Positions 44,772-53,258 of a DNA stretch of 64,000 nucleotides are shown here, piece after piece; the stretch's first letter is position 1; every line of letters begins with the position of its first letter. The notes under the pieces were generated by a model. It saw only the letters and a list, made by a program, of their open reading frames with translations. It did not search any database and had not been told where the DNA came from. The stretch is from Bacteroidota bacterium. GTDB lineage: Bacteria; Bacteroidota; Bacteroidia; Bacteroidales; UBA12481. The translations under genes and the position numbers were made by a program. The stretch is taken from the NCBI GenBank assembly GCA_018669475.1, contig JABHCC010000061.1, forward strand, positions 1-64,000, written 5' to 3'.

Positions 44772-44793
44772 TACCTTTAGTCTGTCCCCCCCC
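44772..44793 (+). promoter_or_regulatory. C-run leader element, copy 5
   Basis: TACCTTTA at 44772-44779 is followed by GTCTGT and eight C (44786-44793), the longest run of the set. ATTG at 44751-44754 is 17 bases upstream of the box. The run ends 17 bases before the ATG at 44811. Confidence 0.55.
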
Positions 44794-44810
44794 ATACGAA
44801 CCGAACAACT

Positions 44811-46109
44811 ATGTATTACAAATTCATGCTGGCCGTGATTCTGATTATCACTGCTACTTCCATCCGGGCTCAGGATCGCAAAATACAGGGGCAAATAATT
44901 GATAAAGAAACAAGAAATCCTGTTGTAGAGGCACATGTAACTACAACAAATGGTTTAGTAGTAGTTACTGACGATTCAGGACTATTTGAACTTGAAATCC
45001 CAAAACCACCTACAGTAATCCGAATCACTCACATCACTTATGGAATCATTGAATATCAGGTAGACACCTCGCCAAAAGGCACTTTGGTAATTCAGATTGA
45101 AGCCAGAACAAGCAATCTGGATGAAATACAGATTAGTGGGGAACGCCTACGGATATTAACAAAAACAGACAATTTCTCTATCCAGGAATTCGAAATTGAT
45201 CAGGGTGTGATATGGTTTCTCGGACATATGAATAATCAGGCAAACAGACAAAGACTCTTTCTTGCGAATTTGTATGGAGATACATTAAAATCCATTCCGG
45301 TAAAACGAGCGCAAAGCCTGTATCAGGATGTGTTCGATAATATCCACATTATATTTAAAGACTCCTCTTTTCAACTCTTCAATCCGGCAGGAGATTCAAT
45401 TCTCTTTCTTTACCCGATTGAAACGACTCGATTCTTCAACATAATGGGAGATGTGTTAGCGGCTTTTAATAATAAATTGATATTCAAGCAAGAGATGCCC
45501 GGATCGTACGCTGTAAAATTCTACTATTTACAGCAAGATGACCCTGTTCAGCATGTGCTGACAGTGATGACGGATACTCTGGAAGCCGATCGTGAATGGG
45601 TTACCAATAAAAAAGACAGACTAATGGCCATTTATCGAATCCCCGAACTGGCCAATATGTGGAAAACCGTACTCAGATATACTAAAAGAGGAACGAAGTT
45701 TGATCAGGTCATCAGACATCATGTACCTTTTGAATTATTTCATACAAACAATGATTTATACATCATCAATTACCTGAATGATTCACTGCTTTGCTATTCA
45801 ATTGATGGAAAGTTCGTAAAGGGATTACCCATTAAGTTCCACAAAGAAATGTTTTTGGCTGGTACTGATTACAAAGATCTTACTTTTTTAATCGATCCCA
45901 TCAGTCAAAATGCTTACCTGCTTGAAAGGTATATGACCCGATGGGTTTTAAGTCAGATAAATCTTGCCACAGGCAAAAAAGGCACCACCATTCCGCTCCC
46001 TGATTATTCTGGAATGGATGGAATTTACGTATACGACAATGCAGTATATTTCACCTACCATGAGAAATTACATCCATACTACACTCGCCTCTATCGTTAC
46101 CAATTGTAG
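44811..46109 (+). CDS. CarboxypepD_reg-domain envelope protein, family A paralogue
   Basis: This 432-residue protein has a signal peptide ending IRAQ and a carboxypeptidase-regulatory domain (IQGQIIDKETRNPVVEAHV) to about residue 100. Then come LDEIQISGERLRIL and beta-strand repeats ending in AVYFTYHEKLHPYYTRLYRYQL-like strands. The layout equals that of 17611 and 21937, with the same closing YF.YH pattern. It is the third member of the family in the window and also has a C-run element 17 bases before the start. No catalytic residues. Function unknown. Confidence 0.72.
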   Translation: MYYKFMLAVILIITATSIRAQDRKIQGQIIDKETRNPVVEAHVTTTNGLVVVTDDSGLFELEIPKPPTVIRITHITYGIIEYQVDTSPKGTLVIQIEARTSNLDEIQISGERLRILTKTDNFSIQEFEIDQGVIWFLGHMNNQANRQRLFLANLYGDTLKSIPVKRAQSLYQDVFDNIHIIFKDSSFQLFNPAGDSILFLYPIETTRFFNIMGDVLAAFNNKLIFKQEMPGSYAVKFYYLQQDDPVQHVLTVMTDTLEADREWVTNKKDRLMAIYRIPELANMWKTVLRYTKRGTKFDQVIRHHVPFELFHTNNDLYIINYLNDSLLCYSIDGKFVKGLPIKFHKEMFLAGTDYKDLTFLIDPISQNAYLLERYMTRWVLSQINLATGKKGTTIPLPDYSGMDGIYVYDNAVYFTYHEKLHPYYTRLYRYQL

Positions 46110-46269
46110 TTCGGACTGCTAGATAAGGAAGGTGTATGTTTTGGTGGCAAGCATTTCATATACATCATGGCCACAACTGCACCAAAGAAATAAGAGATTC
46201 TGACTTTTTTCCTGCCGGATGATATATGGGATGATCCGTATAATTTGGAGCATTCAAAACAAGCCAATA

Positions 46270-46282
46270 GCTAAAATTTAGC
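46270..46282. promoter_or_regulatory. Inverted repeat upstream of the zeta-type toxin
   Basis: GCTAAAATTTAGC (46270-46282) is a perfect 6-base inverted repeat with one central base. It lies 53 bases before the toxin ATG at 46336. Toxin-antitoxin operons often repress themselves through such sites, so an operator is possible, but it is short and AT-rich. Confidence 0.35.
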
Positions 46283-46335
46283 CTCCCCGGTTTGCTATGC
46301 TGAGGAATTCCAGGGAAAAGCTATCTTTAGAAAAT

Positions 46336-46932
46336 ATGCCAAATCTGTATGTTATATCCGGATGCAATGGTTCCGGGAAAACAACCGCATCATTTACGGT
46401 CTTACCCCAAATGCTCGACTGTGATGAGTTTATTAATGCTGACGAAATTGCACGTGGGCTATCTCCATTAAACCCGAACAGGTCAGCTATCGAAGCCGGA
46501 CGCTTATTGATCGCAAAAATTGACAAGCTAATTGAGGAAAAGAAAGATTTTGCCTTTGAAACTACTCTTGCTACAAGAAGTTATACAAGAACGATCCAAA
46601 AAGCAAGGTCATACGGGTATCAAATAACACTCCTGTTTTTTTGGTTAGACTCTGTTGACCTTGCATTTGAAAGGGTTAAAACCAGAGTGCTTGAAGGAGG
46701 TCATGAGGTACCCAACACGGTTATTCAAAGGAGATATTACTCAGGGATTACCAACCTTTTCAAGTTATATATTCCAATTTGCGACTATTGGATGCTATTT
46801 AATAATTCCTTCACGCCATCTGAACTAATTGCAGAGGGCTATGCTGATAATAACCCGCTTATCAAAAATTATACTACATTTGCTAATATTAAACAACTGT
46901 CTCTACATGACCCCAAAGCAAAATCCTATTAG
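46336..46932 (+). CDS. Zeta-toxin-like P-loop kinase
   Basis: Starting at MPNLYVISGCNGSGKTT (ATG at 46336; an ATG at 46297 adds 13 residues), the 198-residue protein has Walker A GCNGSGKTT with Lys15, DEFINADEIARGLSP and FAFETTLATRSY, the zeta-toxin nucleotide-kinase core. Zeta toxins phosphorylate UDP-N-acetylglucosamine and block wall synthesis. The following small gene overlaps the end by 26 bases and probably encodes its antitoxin, in the reverse order from the classic epsilon/zeta pair. Confidence 0.82.
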   Translation: MPNLYVISGCNGSGKTTASFTVLPQMLDCDEFINADEIARGLSPLNPNRSAIEAGRLLIAKIDKLIEEKKDFAFETTLATRSYTRTIQKARSYGYQITLLFFWLDSVDLAFERVKTRVLEGGHEVPNTVIQRRYYSGITNLFKLYIPICDYWMLFNNSFTPSELIAEGYADNNPLIKNYTTFANIKQLSLHDPKAKSY

Positions 46933-47068
46933 AGAAAAAATTCTTAAGGGACTTGAAATCAGTCACAAGAAGCTCATCAAATCCAAAAAAGAGAGAAACT
47001 TCGATCTGGTTATATCAGACAATGGAAAGGTAATTCGAATTCCTGCCAAGGATCTTGTATCTGTTTAA
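46907..47068 (+). CDS. Small antitoxin-like partner of zeta-type kinase
   Basis: This 53-residue protein, starting MTPKQNPIREKILKGLEISHKKLI (ATG at 46907), is lysine rich. It ends FDLVISDNGKVIRIPAKDLVSV, which matches the short partner found next to single-domain zeta-like kinases in Bacteroidota. The start overlaps the toxin gene by 26 bases. A frame that extends upstream is a shadow of the toxin gene and is not used. Antitoxin function is inferred from position. Confidence 0.65.
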   Translation: MTPKQNPIREKILKGLEISHKKLIKSKKERNFDLVISDNGKVIRIPAKDLVSV

Positions 47069-47083
47069 GTATTATAATTAAGC

Positions 47084-47629
47084 TTATAAACCCTCCGTAA
47101 TCCAGTTTAGGATTCTTTCATTATCAGGTTTAGTCTTTGGTGATACATAGCCATCCAGTTTCCCCTGCTCATTTATCATAAATTTTTGGAAATTCCATTT
47201 AACAGGAGCATCAACAACACCATTATTTTCTTTACTGGTTAGCCATTGATAAATGGGATGCATTTTCTTGCCCTTTACATCAATCTTCTCCATCATCTGA
47301 AAACTTACTCCGTAATTAAGACTACAGAAGTTTTGAATATCTTCATTGCTGCCCGGTTCTTGCTTAAGAAAATTATTTGCCGGAAAACCTATGATTGTGA
47401 ACGATTCACCTCCATACTCATCGAATAGTTTTTGCAAACCTTCATACTGAGGTGTTAATCCACATTTAGAGGCGGTATTAACTACCAGAACTTTCTTTCC
47501 TTTCAATGTAGAAAAATCAAAATCCTTTCCATCAATAGTTTTCGCCTCAAAATCATAAAGCGTTTTATCCTGGGCGGAAACCGAAATAAATAATACTGTC
47601 ATTATCAGTAATACTAATGTTTTTTTCAT
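47084..47629 (-). CDS. Glutathione peroxidase family, exported
   Basis: The ATG at 47629 (MKKTLVLLIM) gives 181 residues with a signal peptide ending SAQ (residue 20), so it acts in the periplasm. The peroxidase core has catalytic Cys56 in NTASKCGLTPQY, Gln90 in GFPANNFLKQEP, the Trp in PVKWNFQKF, and a second Cys102 (NFCSLNYGVSF) that could resolve as in thioredoxin-dependent enzymes. It reduces peroxides. Convergent with the toxin pair, with a 15-base gap. Confidence 0.93.
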   Translation of the reverse strand: MKKTLVLLIMTVLFISVSAQDKTLYDFEAKTIDGKDFDFSTLKGKKVLVVNTASKCGLTPQYEGLQKLFDEYGGESFTIIGFPANNFLKQEPGSNEDIQNFCSLNYGVSFQMMEKIDVKGKKMHPIYQWLTSKENNGVVDAPVKWNFQKFMINEQGKLDGYVSPKTKPDNERILNWITEGL

Positions 47630-47790
47630 AATCAAAATTCTTTTTGTAATTTTCTCAGATATCTATCAATATATACACAAAATGAGCTTTTTTGTTTTAC
47701 TGAACTGAGCAGGACAAAAAACCGAGCTCTGATATTATTCTACTTTATTGCCAATCTTATCCAGGATTAGTACCTTCGTTCACTTGTCCT

Positions 47791-47815
47791 AATAGAATAG
47801 AATAGAACAGAACAG
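47791..47815 (+). repeat. Five tandem pentanucleotide repeats
   Basis: Five copies of AATAG/AACAG (AATAG x3, AACAG x2) run from 47791 to 47815, 27 bases before the ATG of the T9SS protein at 47843 and just after TACCTTCG (47771-47778). The array sits in the likely leader and could vary in length by slipped-strand pairing. Confidence 0.75.
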
Positions 47816-47842
47816 CTATCCGTTAATTTAAAAATTACTCTT

Positions 47843-49756
47843 ATGAAAAAAATGTTACTCACAATTCTTCTGACTGGTCTGGTAGGCTTAAGCTTTGCTC
47901 AAAAAACTACTCAGCCGGGTCAGAATACATTAAAAGGCAATGGGGAAGTCTTCTTTCTGGAGACTTTCGATTGGGAAAATCCTGCTGATGAGCGAGGATG
48001 GACCGCACCCGAAGGCTATTACATGGAAGACCCGGGAGACACTGGATTCAACTGGCATTGGTGGCCATACGACAGTTTAGTAACACCCAGACTTACACGT
48101 GAACCAGCCATGGAATCGACAACAGGACAGGATGGAAGTTTATGTCTTTTTGCCGACTTGTACAATCTGGATCAGGATCCGAGAATCAACATTGACAATT
48201 CAATTGTGTTTCCTATGATAGATTGCAGTGAGCATTCATCAGTCATCGTACGTTTTGAAACCTGTTTCATGAACTATGCCAGTGCCTGGGATATGTTACT
48301 TGAAGTTTCTGTCGATGATTGGGTCCATTCAGCACAATTCGACGTAGGATTTGGTTGCGGACACAAAGGTCGTCCTGATAAAACAGTTCCTGGAAAACCA
48401 GCTATTTTCGAAGCCAATATTTCTCAAATAGCTGCCGGAATGTCAAATGTCGAATTCAAGATAACGTGGAGAGGAACTAGTCTATATTGGTGGCAAATAG
48501 ATGACTTCCAACTATCAGAAGCCTGGGACAATGACCTCAGACTAAAATTTGCAGAAATGGAGTGGATTGATAGTGATGATCAAACTTTCGTTACACCTTC
48601 ATTTATGTATCCAATATCTCAGGTGGAAGGTGGATCTGTAAGCAATTTTAAAGCTTCTTCAATTAACTTCGGAGAATATGATCAGGAAAACATTTACCTC
48701 GAACTGGATATTTCAAAAAATAACCAAAGTGTTTTTAACGAAACATCCGATCCTGCTGATTTATACACTTTAGACCTCGACACTTCTCTGATAACAAATT
48801 CATATGTACCAGAAGAGTTTGGCCACTACAAAGTGAGTTTTAACTATAAGCAAGACCAGGCTGATGACACACCAGCTAATAATCTTAAAGAGACTTTCTT
48901 CCATGTAACGGATAGCATATATGCCCGTGCTGATGATAGCTCTGAAGAGGCATTTTGCTGGGGAATGGAAGCATATGGTCCGGATGAGGAACCAAATATC
49001 GCACATGTCGTATCAACGATCTATCCGATTTATCACGACTGTGAAGTTAATTCAATCTCAGCATATATAGCTGGAGGTAAGGCCGATGGCATGATTGACT
49101 TTAGGTTTGTTCTTTTCCTAAAGCCAACTGAAGGTGAGGATCTGACTCCTATCGAATGGCTTTTCACTGAAGGAGTGTACTATGATTCAACAATGATTGA
49201 CACCTGGGTTACTTTACCTTTTGACAAAGATGGTGAATCAGAATTTTTACTCGAGGGCGATCTTGTTTATGCGGCTGTTGAATACAACAACATGAATACC
49301 GATTTAATTAGTCACCGTTATGACAATCTGAAGATTGGAGCTGACTACAATACCCGATTACTTGATCCGGTAAGTGCAGCCCGTAATCGTGATTTGGCAT
49401 GGTCATATGGTGGATATGTGGGAGAACGTAATCTTATGATCAGGCTCAATACGAACGATAAAAGCAATATCATTGATGGTGTTGACCTGACCACTTCAGC
49501 GGCTTCACTGAGTCAGAATTATCCGAATCCATTCAATGCAAGTACTGAAATTGCTTATGAATTGGGACATTCCTCTGATGTGCAAATTGAGGTAAAAGAT
49601 CTGACAGGCAGAACGCTGATCCGCTTAGACGAAGGTCAAAAACCAGCCGGTAAACATACCAGTTTAATAAAAGCCACTGATTTGCCTCCTGGTATCTATA
49701 CATATACTCTTACCGCAGGAGATTTCAGAGAAACAAAGAAAATGATAGTTAGATAA
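47843..49756 (+). CDS. Secreted beta-sandwich protein with T9SS sorting domain
   Basis: This 637-residue protein has a signal peptide ending SFAQ and a tail starting LSQNYPNPFNASTEIAYEL, ending FRETKKMIVR. The body is homologous in order to the protein at 14921: ERGWTAPEGYY, GFNWHWWPYDSL, FGCGHKGRPD, and SNIIDGVDL. The two are a paralogous pair, far apart on the chromosome and on opposite strands. Likely carbohydrate- or metal-binding and surface exposed; no known catalytic pattern. A TACCTTCG box and a pentanucleotide repeat precede it. Confidence 0.82.
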   Translation: MKKMLLTILLTGLVGLSFAQKTTQPGQNTLKGNGEVFFLETFDWENPADERGWTAPEGYYMEDPGDTGFNWHWWPYDSLVTPRLTREPAMESTTGQDGSLCLFADLYNLDQDPRINIDNSIVFPMIDCSEHSSVIVRFETCFMNYASAWDMLLEVSVDDWVHSAQFDVGFGCGHKGRPDKTVPGKPAIFEANISQIAAGMSNVEFKITWRGTSLYWWQIDDFQLSEAWDNDLRLKFAEMEWIDSDDQTFVTPSFMYPISQVEGGSVSNFKASSINFGEYDQENIYLELDISKNNQSVFNETSDPADLYTLDLDTSLITNSYVPEEFGHYKVSFNYKQDQADDTPANNLKETFFHVTDSIYARADDSSEEAFCWGMEAYGPDEEPNIAHVVSTIYPIYHDCEVNSISAYIAGGKADGMIDFRFVLFLKPTEGEDLTPIEWLFTEGVYYDSTMIDTWVTLPFDKDGESEFLLEGDLVYAAVEYNNMNTDLISHRYDNLKIGADYNTRLLDPVSAARNRDLAWSYGGYVGERNLMIRLNTNDKSNIIDGVDLTTSAASLSQNYPNPFNASTEIAYELGHSSDVQIEVKDLTGRTLIRLDEGQKPAGKHTSLIKATDLPPGIYTYTLTAGDFRETKKMIVR

Positions 49757-49778
49757 GTATTAAAGAATTTTATCAGAT

Positions 49779-49820
49779 AAAGGCTCCTGTTGCTTATTGC
49801 AGGGGCCTTTACTCTTTTTT
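49779..49820. terminator. Bidirectional intrinsic terminator
   Basis: AAAGGCTCCTG (49779-49789) pairs with CAGGGGCCTTT (49800-49810) over a 10-base loop with one G-T wobble, followed by CTTTTTT toward 49820. It separates the convergent T9SS gene at 47843 and the DUF4249 gene at 49809, whose stop it overlaps. Confidence 0.85.
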
Positions 49821-50741
49821 AATTACTATTCGGTGTGTTGATCCTGCGCTACTTGCCAACAAGCCAAGCCCCTCTTCAACGTTACCAAATACCTGAACCT
49901 GTTCAGCAAAAGGATTGCCTCTTGTTTGCAGATAATCATTGTATGAATCAACAAATAAGTAATATGATTTGGAGATCTCGAATAAGCTAATATCCAGCAT
50001 AACTGAATCAAGTAAGTCAAATGAATGTATATCTAATGAAAATTCTAATTCAGTTTGTCTCCCATTGAAAAGCAGGTCAGAGAAAAACAATTTATCTCCA
50101 AACCTAATATCATCATCTACATCAAGAACGCTGATGTGCTCCGAAAATTCACTACCTCCCTCCAGATTTGCATATCGAACATATCTCACCAGACTATCCA
50201 TGGCTATATCATGTTCATAATCTATCTGCTGATGAGATTGATACAGCATGAGTGCATAGTAGTTTTCTTCTTCCCCCGAATCGGCCATTGTAAGCCTCAA
50301 TGATAATTCTGTGCGGTAATTTCTCCTCCAGTTCATGCTTGTATCCAAAGCAAGGATCTGAGCCGGCTTAGGAATCATCGTCTCACAACTCACCGGAGGT
50401 AGTTCCCCACTAGAAACTACTAATTGATAAGTATTGCCAACCACTGGATAAAACCCTTCCAGGCCAAAGTAAGAATTTCGCAGATGTGATAACTCAGAAG
50501 TATACTGTCCATTTTCGTAAAGTTTAACTACAACATCATCAGGGGGCAAGGAGCATTTCAGGAAATTGTGTGAAAAGCTCTTTGATATAGAAACAACAAT
50601 AGAGCTATCAGGATTAAATTCTCCAATAACAACAATCTTGCTTTCGTTTTCTACAATATCCAGAAGGATCTGTTTTTCACAAGATTGAAATAACATCCCA
50701 ATAAAAAGAAAACTAAAAATGAATAACTTATTTGATGACAT
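49809..50741 (-). CDS. DUF4249 lipoprotein
   Basis: This 310-residue protein has a lipobox FQSC (Cys21) and a body with VIPKPAQIL- and DIRFGDKLFFSDLLFNG-type strands, as in the DUF4249 family. These proteins are encoded next to TonB receptors, where they probably act as surface-exposed partners in place of SusD. The ATG follows directly on the receptor stop, so the pair is one unit. The ligand is unknown. Confidence 0.82.
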   Translation of the reverse strand: MSSNKLFIFSFLFIGMLFQSCEKQILLDIVENESKIVVIGEFNPDSSIVVSISKSFSHNFLKCSLPPDDVVVKLYENGQYTSELSHLRNSYFGLEGFYPVVGNTYQLVVSSGELPPVSCETMIPKPAQILALDTSMNWRRNYRTELSLRLTMADSGEEENYYALMLYQSHQQIDYEHDIAMDSLVRYVRYANLEGGSEFSEHISVLDVDDDIRFGDKLFFSDLLFNGRQTELEFSLDIHSFDLLDSVMLDISLFEISKSYYLFVDSYNDYLQTRGNPFAEQVQVFGNVEEGLGLLASSAGSTHRIVIKKE

Positions 50742-53132
50742 TTACTTGATATTAAAGCTGTAACTAATCGACGGAATAATTGGGAAGAGACTATACTGCG
50801 TATAACTTACCTGATTCGTATTCAAGTTTACGTGCCGTCTCATTGTGTTTATATACAAGGGATTCTGTCTATTGTAAGCATTATATAACCCAAATGACAA
50901 TGTACGGGTACCCCATTTCTTTTCCTTCCGGATGTTTACACCAATATCCAGACGATGATAAGCAGGCATCCTGTGTGAGTTGCGATTTTCAATTTGATCT
51001 ATCGTTGCAAAATGTTTACCCGGCCATAACTCAAACTGATAAGATTCGTAGGGCAAAGTTATAGCATTGCCTGTGCCATAAAACCATGTTAATCCCATAT
51101 CTATCCGTTCGTTGATTTTATGGTTTAACACAATAGACAGATCATGCCTTCTGTCATATCGATATGGGAACCACTCCCCAAAACTTATTTCAACAAACTG
51201 CCGGCTGGTTTTTGAAAGGGTATAGCCAATCCATCCTGTTGTATTGCCAGTTGATTTGCGTAGAAAAAACTCCATACCAAATGATTTACCCCGGCCAAAT
51301 GTTATCTTATCCTGCCAATCGTCCTGAACAGAAAAAAAACTGGATCCTTCCTTATATTCAATCAGATTATCCATGCTTTTATAATAGCCTTCCAGGCTTA
51401 GTTTCCATCCGGCAGGGGATTCAAAAACACTACCTATTGTATATTGTACAGATTTCTGAGGTTTTATATAGGCAGTTGATGGCACCCACAGATCGGTTGG
51501 GAGCCCAATAGTTGAATTAGTCAACAGGTGTATATGTTGGGCCATTTGAGAGTAGGCTCCTTTAACACTCCAGTTTTCATTGATAAGAAACATGCCAGAA
51601 ACACGAGGCTGCAATGAAAAATATACCGATTCGTCTACAGAAAAGGCTGATCCGTGCAGTCCAAGATTCAGTTTGACACGCGATCCGATCTTCCACTCAT
51701 CTTCAATATACAGTGCGCTTTCACCAGCAAAAATATTCTCTCCACCAAAACTGGTTTCGATTGTTGGCAAGGCAGGGCTCTCAACCATTTGATAAACCGT
51801 TACCCCCGGACTGAAAGTATGGAAGATGTAATTCAGTCCGAATTTCATTGCATGATTCTGATGAGGGTTTAAGTCAAAATCAATTCGACTTGTCAGATCC
51901 CTTATCCCTGAATTATAAGAGAAACTGGTCCCTTCAACAGTGGTGTCACAAACAGTCTCTGTTAAACCCATTTCGGTGAGAAAATTATAATCGCTGTAGG
52001 TCAGAGTGGAATTACAAAACAATTTTGGGCTCAATATGTAATTCCATCTGAGTGCAGTTGTGGCATTACCCCAAACCAAACCAAAGTCCTCTCTAAATGT
52101 TGCATCACCATCATGTTCACGTATGTGGATATTAGCCTTATCCTTACCGAGATATGTACTTAAATACAAACGGCTACGATCTGAAAAGCGATGATTGATT
52201 TTAGCCGAGAGATCATAGAAATAGTATCCTCCGGTTGATCCTCTCACATCCTCATCTGCAGCTAAAATCTTAATAAGCGGTTGAGCCAAAACATCAATAT
52301 ACGTTCTCCTGCCGGATACTATAAAAGAGGTTTTACCTTTACTTATTGGGCCTTCAATTGTCAGTTTTGAAGAAATCAGGCCAATACTACCCCGGGCTGC
52401 AAATTTCTTGTTGTTTCCCTCTTTCAATCGAATATCCAGAACTGAGGATAGCCTCCCCCCATAACGGGCCGGAAAGCCTCCCTTTACCAGTTTCACATTC
52501 TGTATAGCATCGGGATTGAAAACTGAGAAAAACCCAAACAGGTGATTAACATTATAAACAGGTACTCCATCGAGAAGAATCAGGTTTTGGTCAGGACCCC
52601 CACCCCGGACATAGAAGCCACTTGTTCCCTCATTACCCGATTGCACTCCAGGAAGAAGTTGCAGGGTTTTCAGAACATCCTTTTCCCCCATGAAAACCGG
52701 AAGTTTCTGAATAGTCTTTGCACTCAATTCATTCATACTTAACTGCGTACTAAGCACCGATGATCTGCTTTGGCTCGCTGCAATTGTAACCTCCTCTAAA
52801 TCAATCGTAGGTCGCAAATTGAAATTAATGATTGTATCATTCTCAAGCAGGAGTTTCACCTCAATTGACTTGTAACCAATATATGAACACTTTATTACGA
52901 TGGCACCGGCAGAAACAGAGTGACTGTAATAACCATAAGCATTGGAAACACTTCCCCGGCCATTAGCCTTAACATACACATTTGCCCCAATCAAACGTTC
53001 ACCCGAGCTAATATCTTCAACAGAACCACTTATTGTAAAATCCTGAGAAACACCGTATTGAAAACAATTAATGAATGAAAGAAAGAAAATGCCAAAAATA
53101 AAAGGGTATTGAATAATTCGATTTATTCTCAC
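50742..53132 (-). CDS. TonB-dependent receptor with CarboxypepD_reg domain
   Basis: This 796-residue protein has a signal peptide ending near VSQ and a carboxypeptidase-regulatory domain at about 32-110 (ISGSVEDISSGERLIGANV). A plug domain with FYVRGGGPDQNLILLDG and PARYGGRLSSVLDIR follows, then the barrel to the end (YSLFPIIPSISYSFNIK). It is an outer-membrane importer energised by TonB. The paired DUF4249 gene follows with no gap. It lacks a SusD partner. The homologue at 56598 is the second copy in the window, transcribed the other way. Confidence 0.9.
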   Translation of the reverse strand: MRINRIIQYPFIFGIFFLSFINCFQYGVSQDFTISGSVEDISSGERLIGANVYVKANGRGSVSNAYGYYSHSVSAGAIVIKCSYIGYKSIEVKLLLENDTIINFNLRPTIDLEEVTIAASQSRSSVLSTQLSMNELSAKTIQKLPVFMGEKDVLKTLQLLPGVQSGNEGTSGFYVRGGGPDQNLILLDGVPVYNVNHLFGFFSVFNPDAIQNVKLVKGGFPARYGGRLSSVLDIRLKEGNNKKFAARGSIGLISSKLTIEGPISKGKTSFIVSGRRTYIDVLAQPLIKILAADEDVRGSTGGYYFYDLSAKINHRFSDRSRLYLSTYLGKDKANIHIREHDGDATFREDFGLVWGNATTALRWNYILSPKLFCNSTLTYSDYNFLTEMGLTETVCDTTVEGTSFSYNSGIRDLTSRIDFDLNPHQNHAMKFGLNYIFHTFSPGVTVYQMVESPALPTIETSFGGENIFAGESALYIEDEWKIGSRVKLNLGLHGSAFSVDESVYFSLQPRVSGMFLINENWSVKGAYSQMAQHIHLLTNSTIGLPTDLWVPSTAYIKPQKSVQYTIGSVFESPAGWKLSLEGYYKSMDNLIEYKEGSSFFSVQDDWQDKITFGRGKSFGMEFFLRKSTGNTTGWIGYTLSKTSRQFVEISFGEWFPYRYDRRHDLSIVLNHKINERIDMGLTWFYGTGNAITLPYESYQFELWPGKHFATIDQIENRNSHRMPAYHRLDIGVNIRKEKKWGTRTLSFGLYNAYNRQNPLYINTMRRHVNLNTNQVSYTQYSLFPIIPSISYSFNIK

Positions 53133-53258
53133 GACAAGTAAATTGTTTGTTCAGTAGGTTCGTAAATCGGAAAAACTTCCGGGTCTTAGTCAATACAACG
53201 CTTATCTTTTATAATTCTTGCAACCAGCAGATCATTTTTTTTGATTTTGCACTGATGA

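Noticed and set aside
47771-47795. TACCTTCG ... TTGTCC before the T9SS gene as another C-run element
   Set aside because: The box is similar but there is no run of C, so I do not count it in the set.
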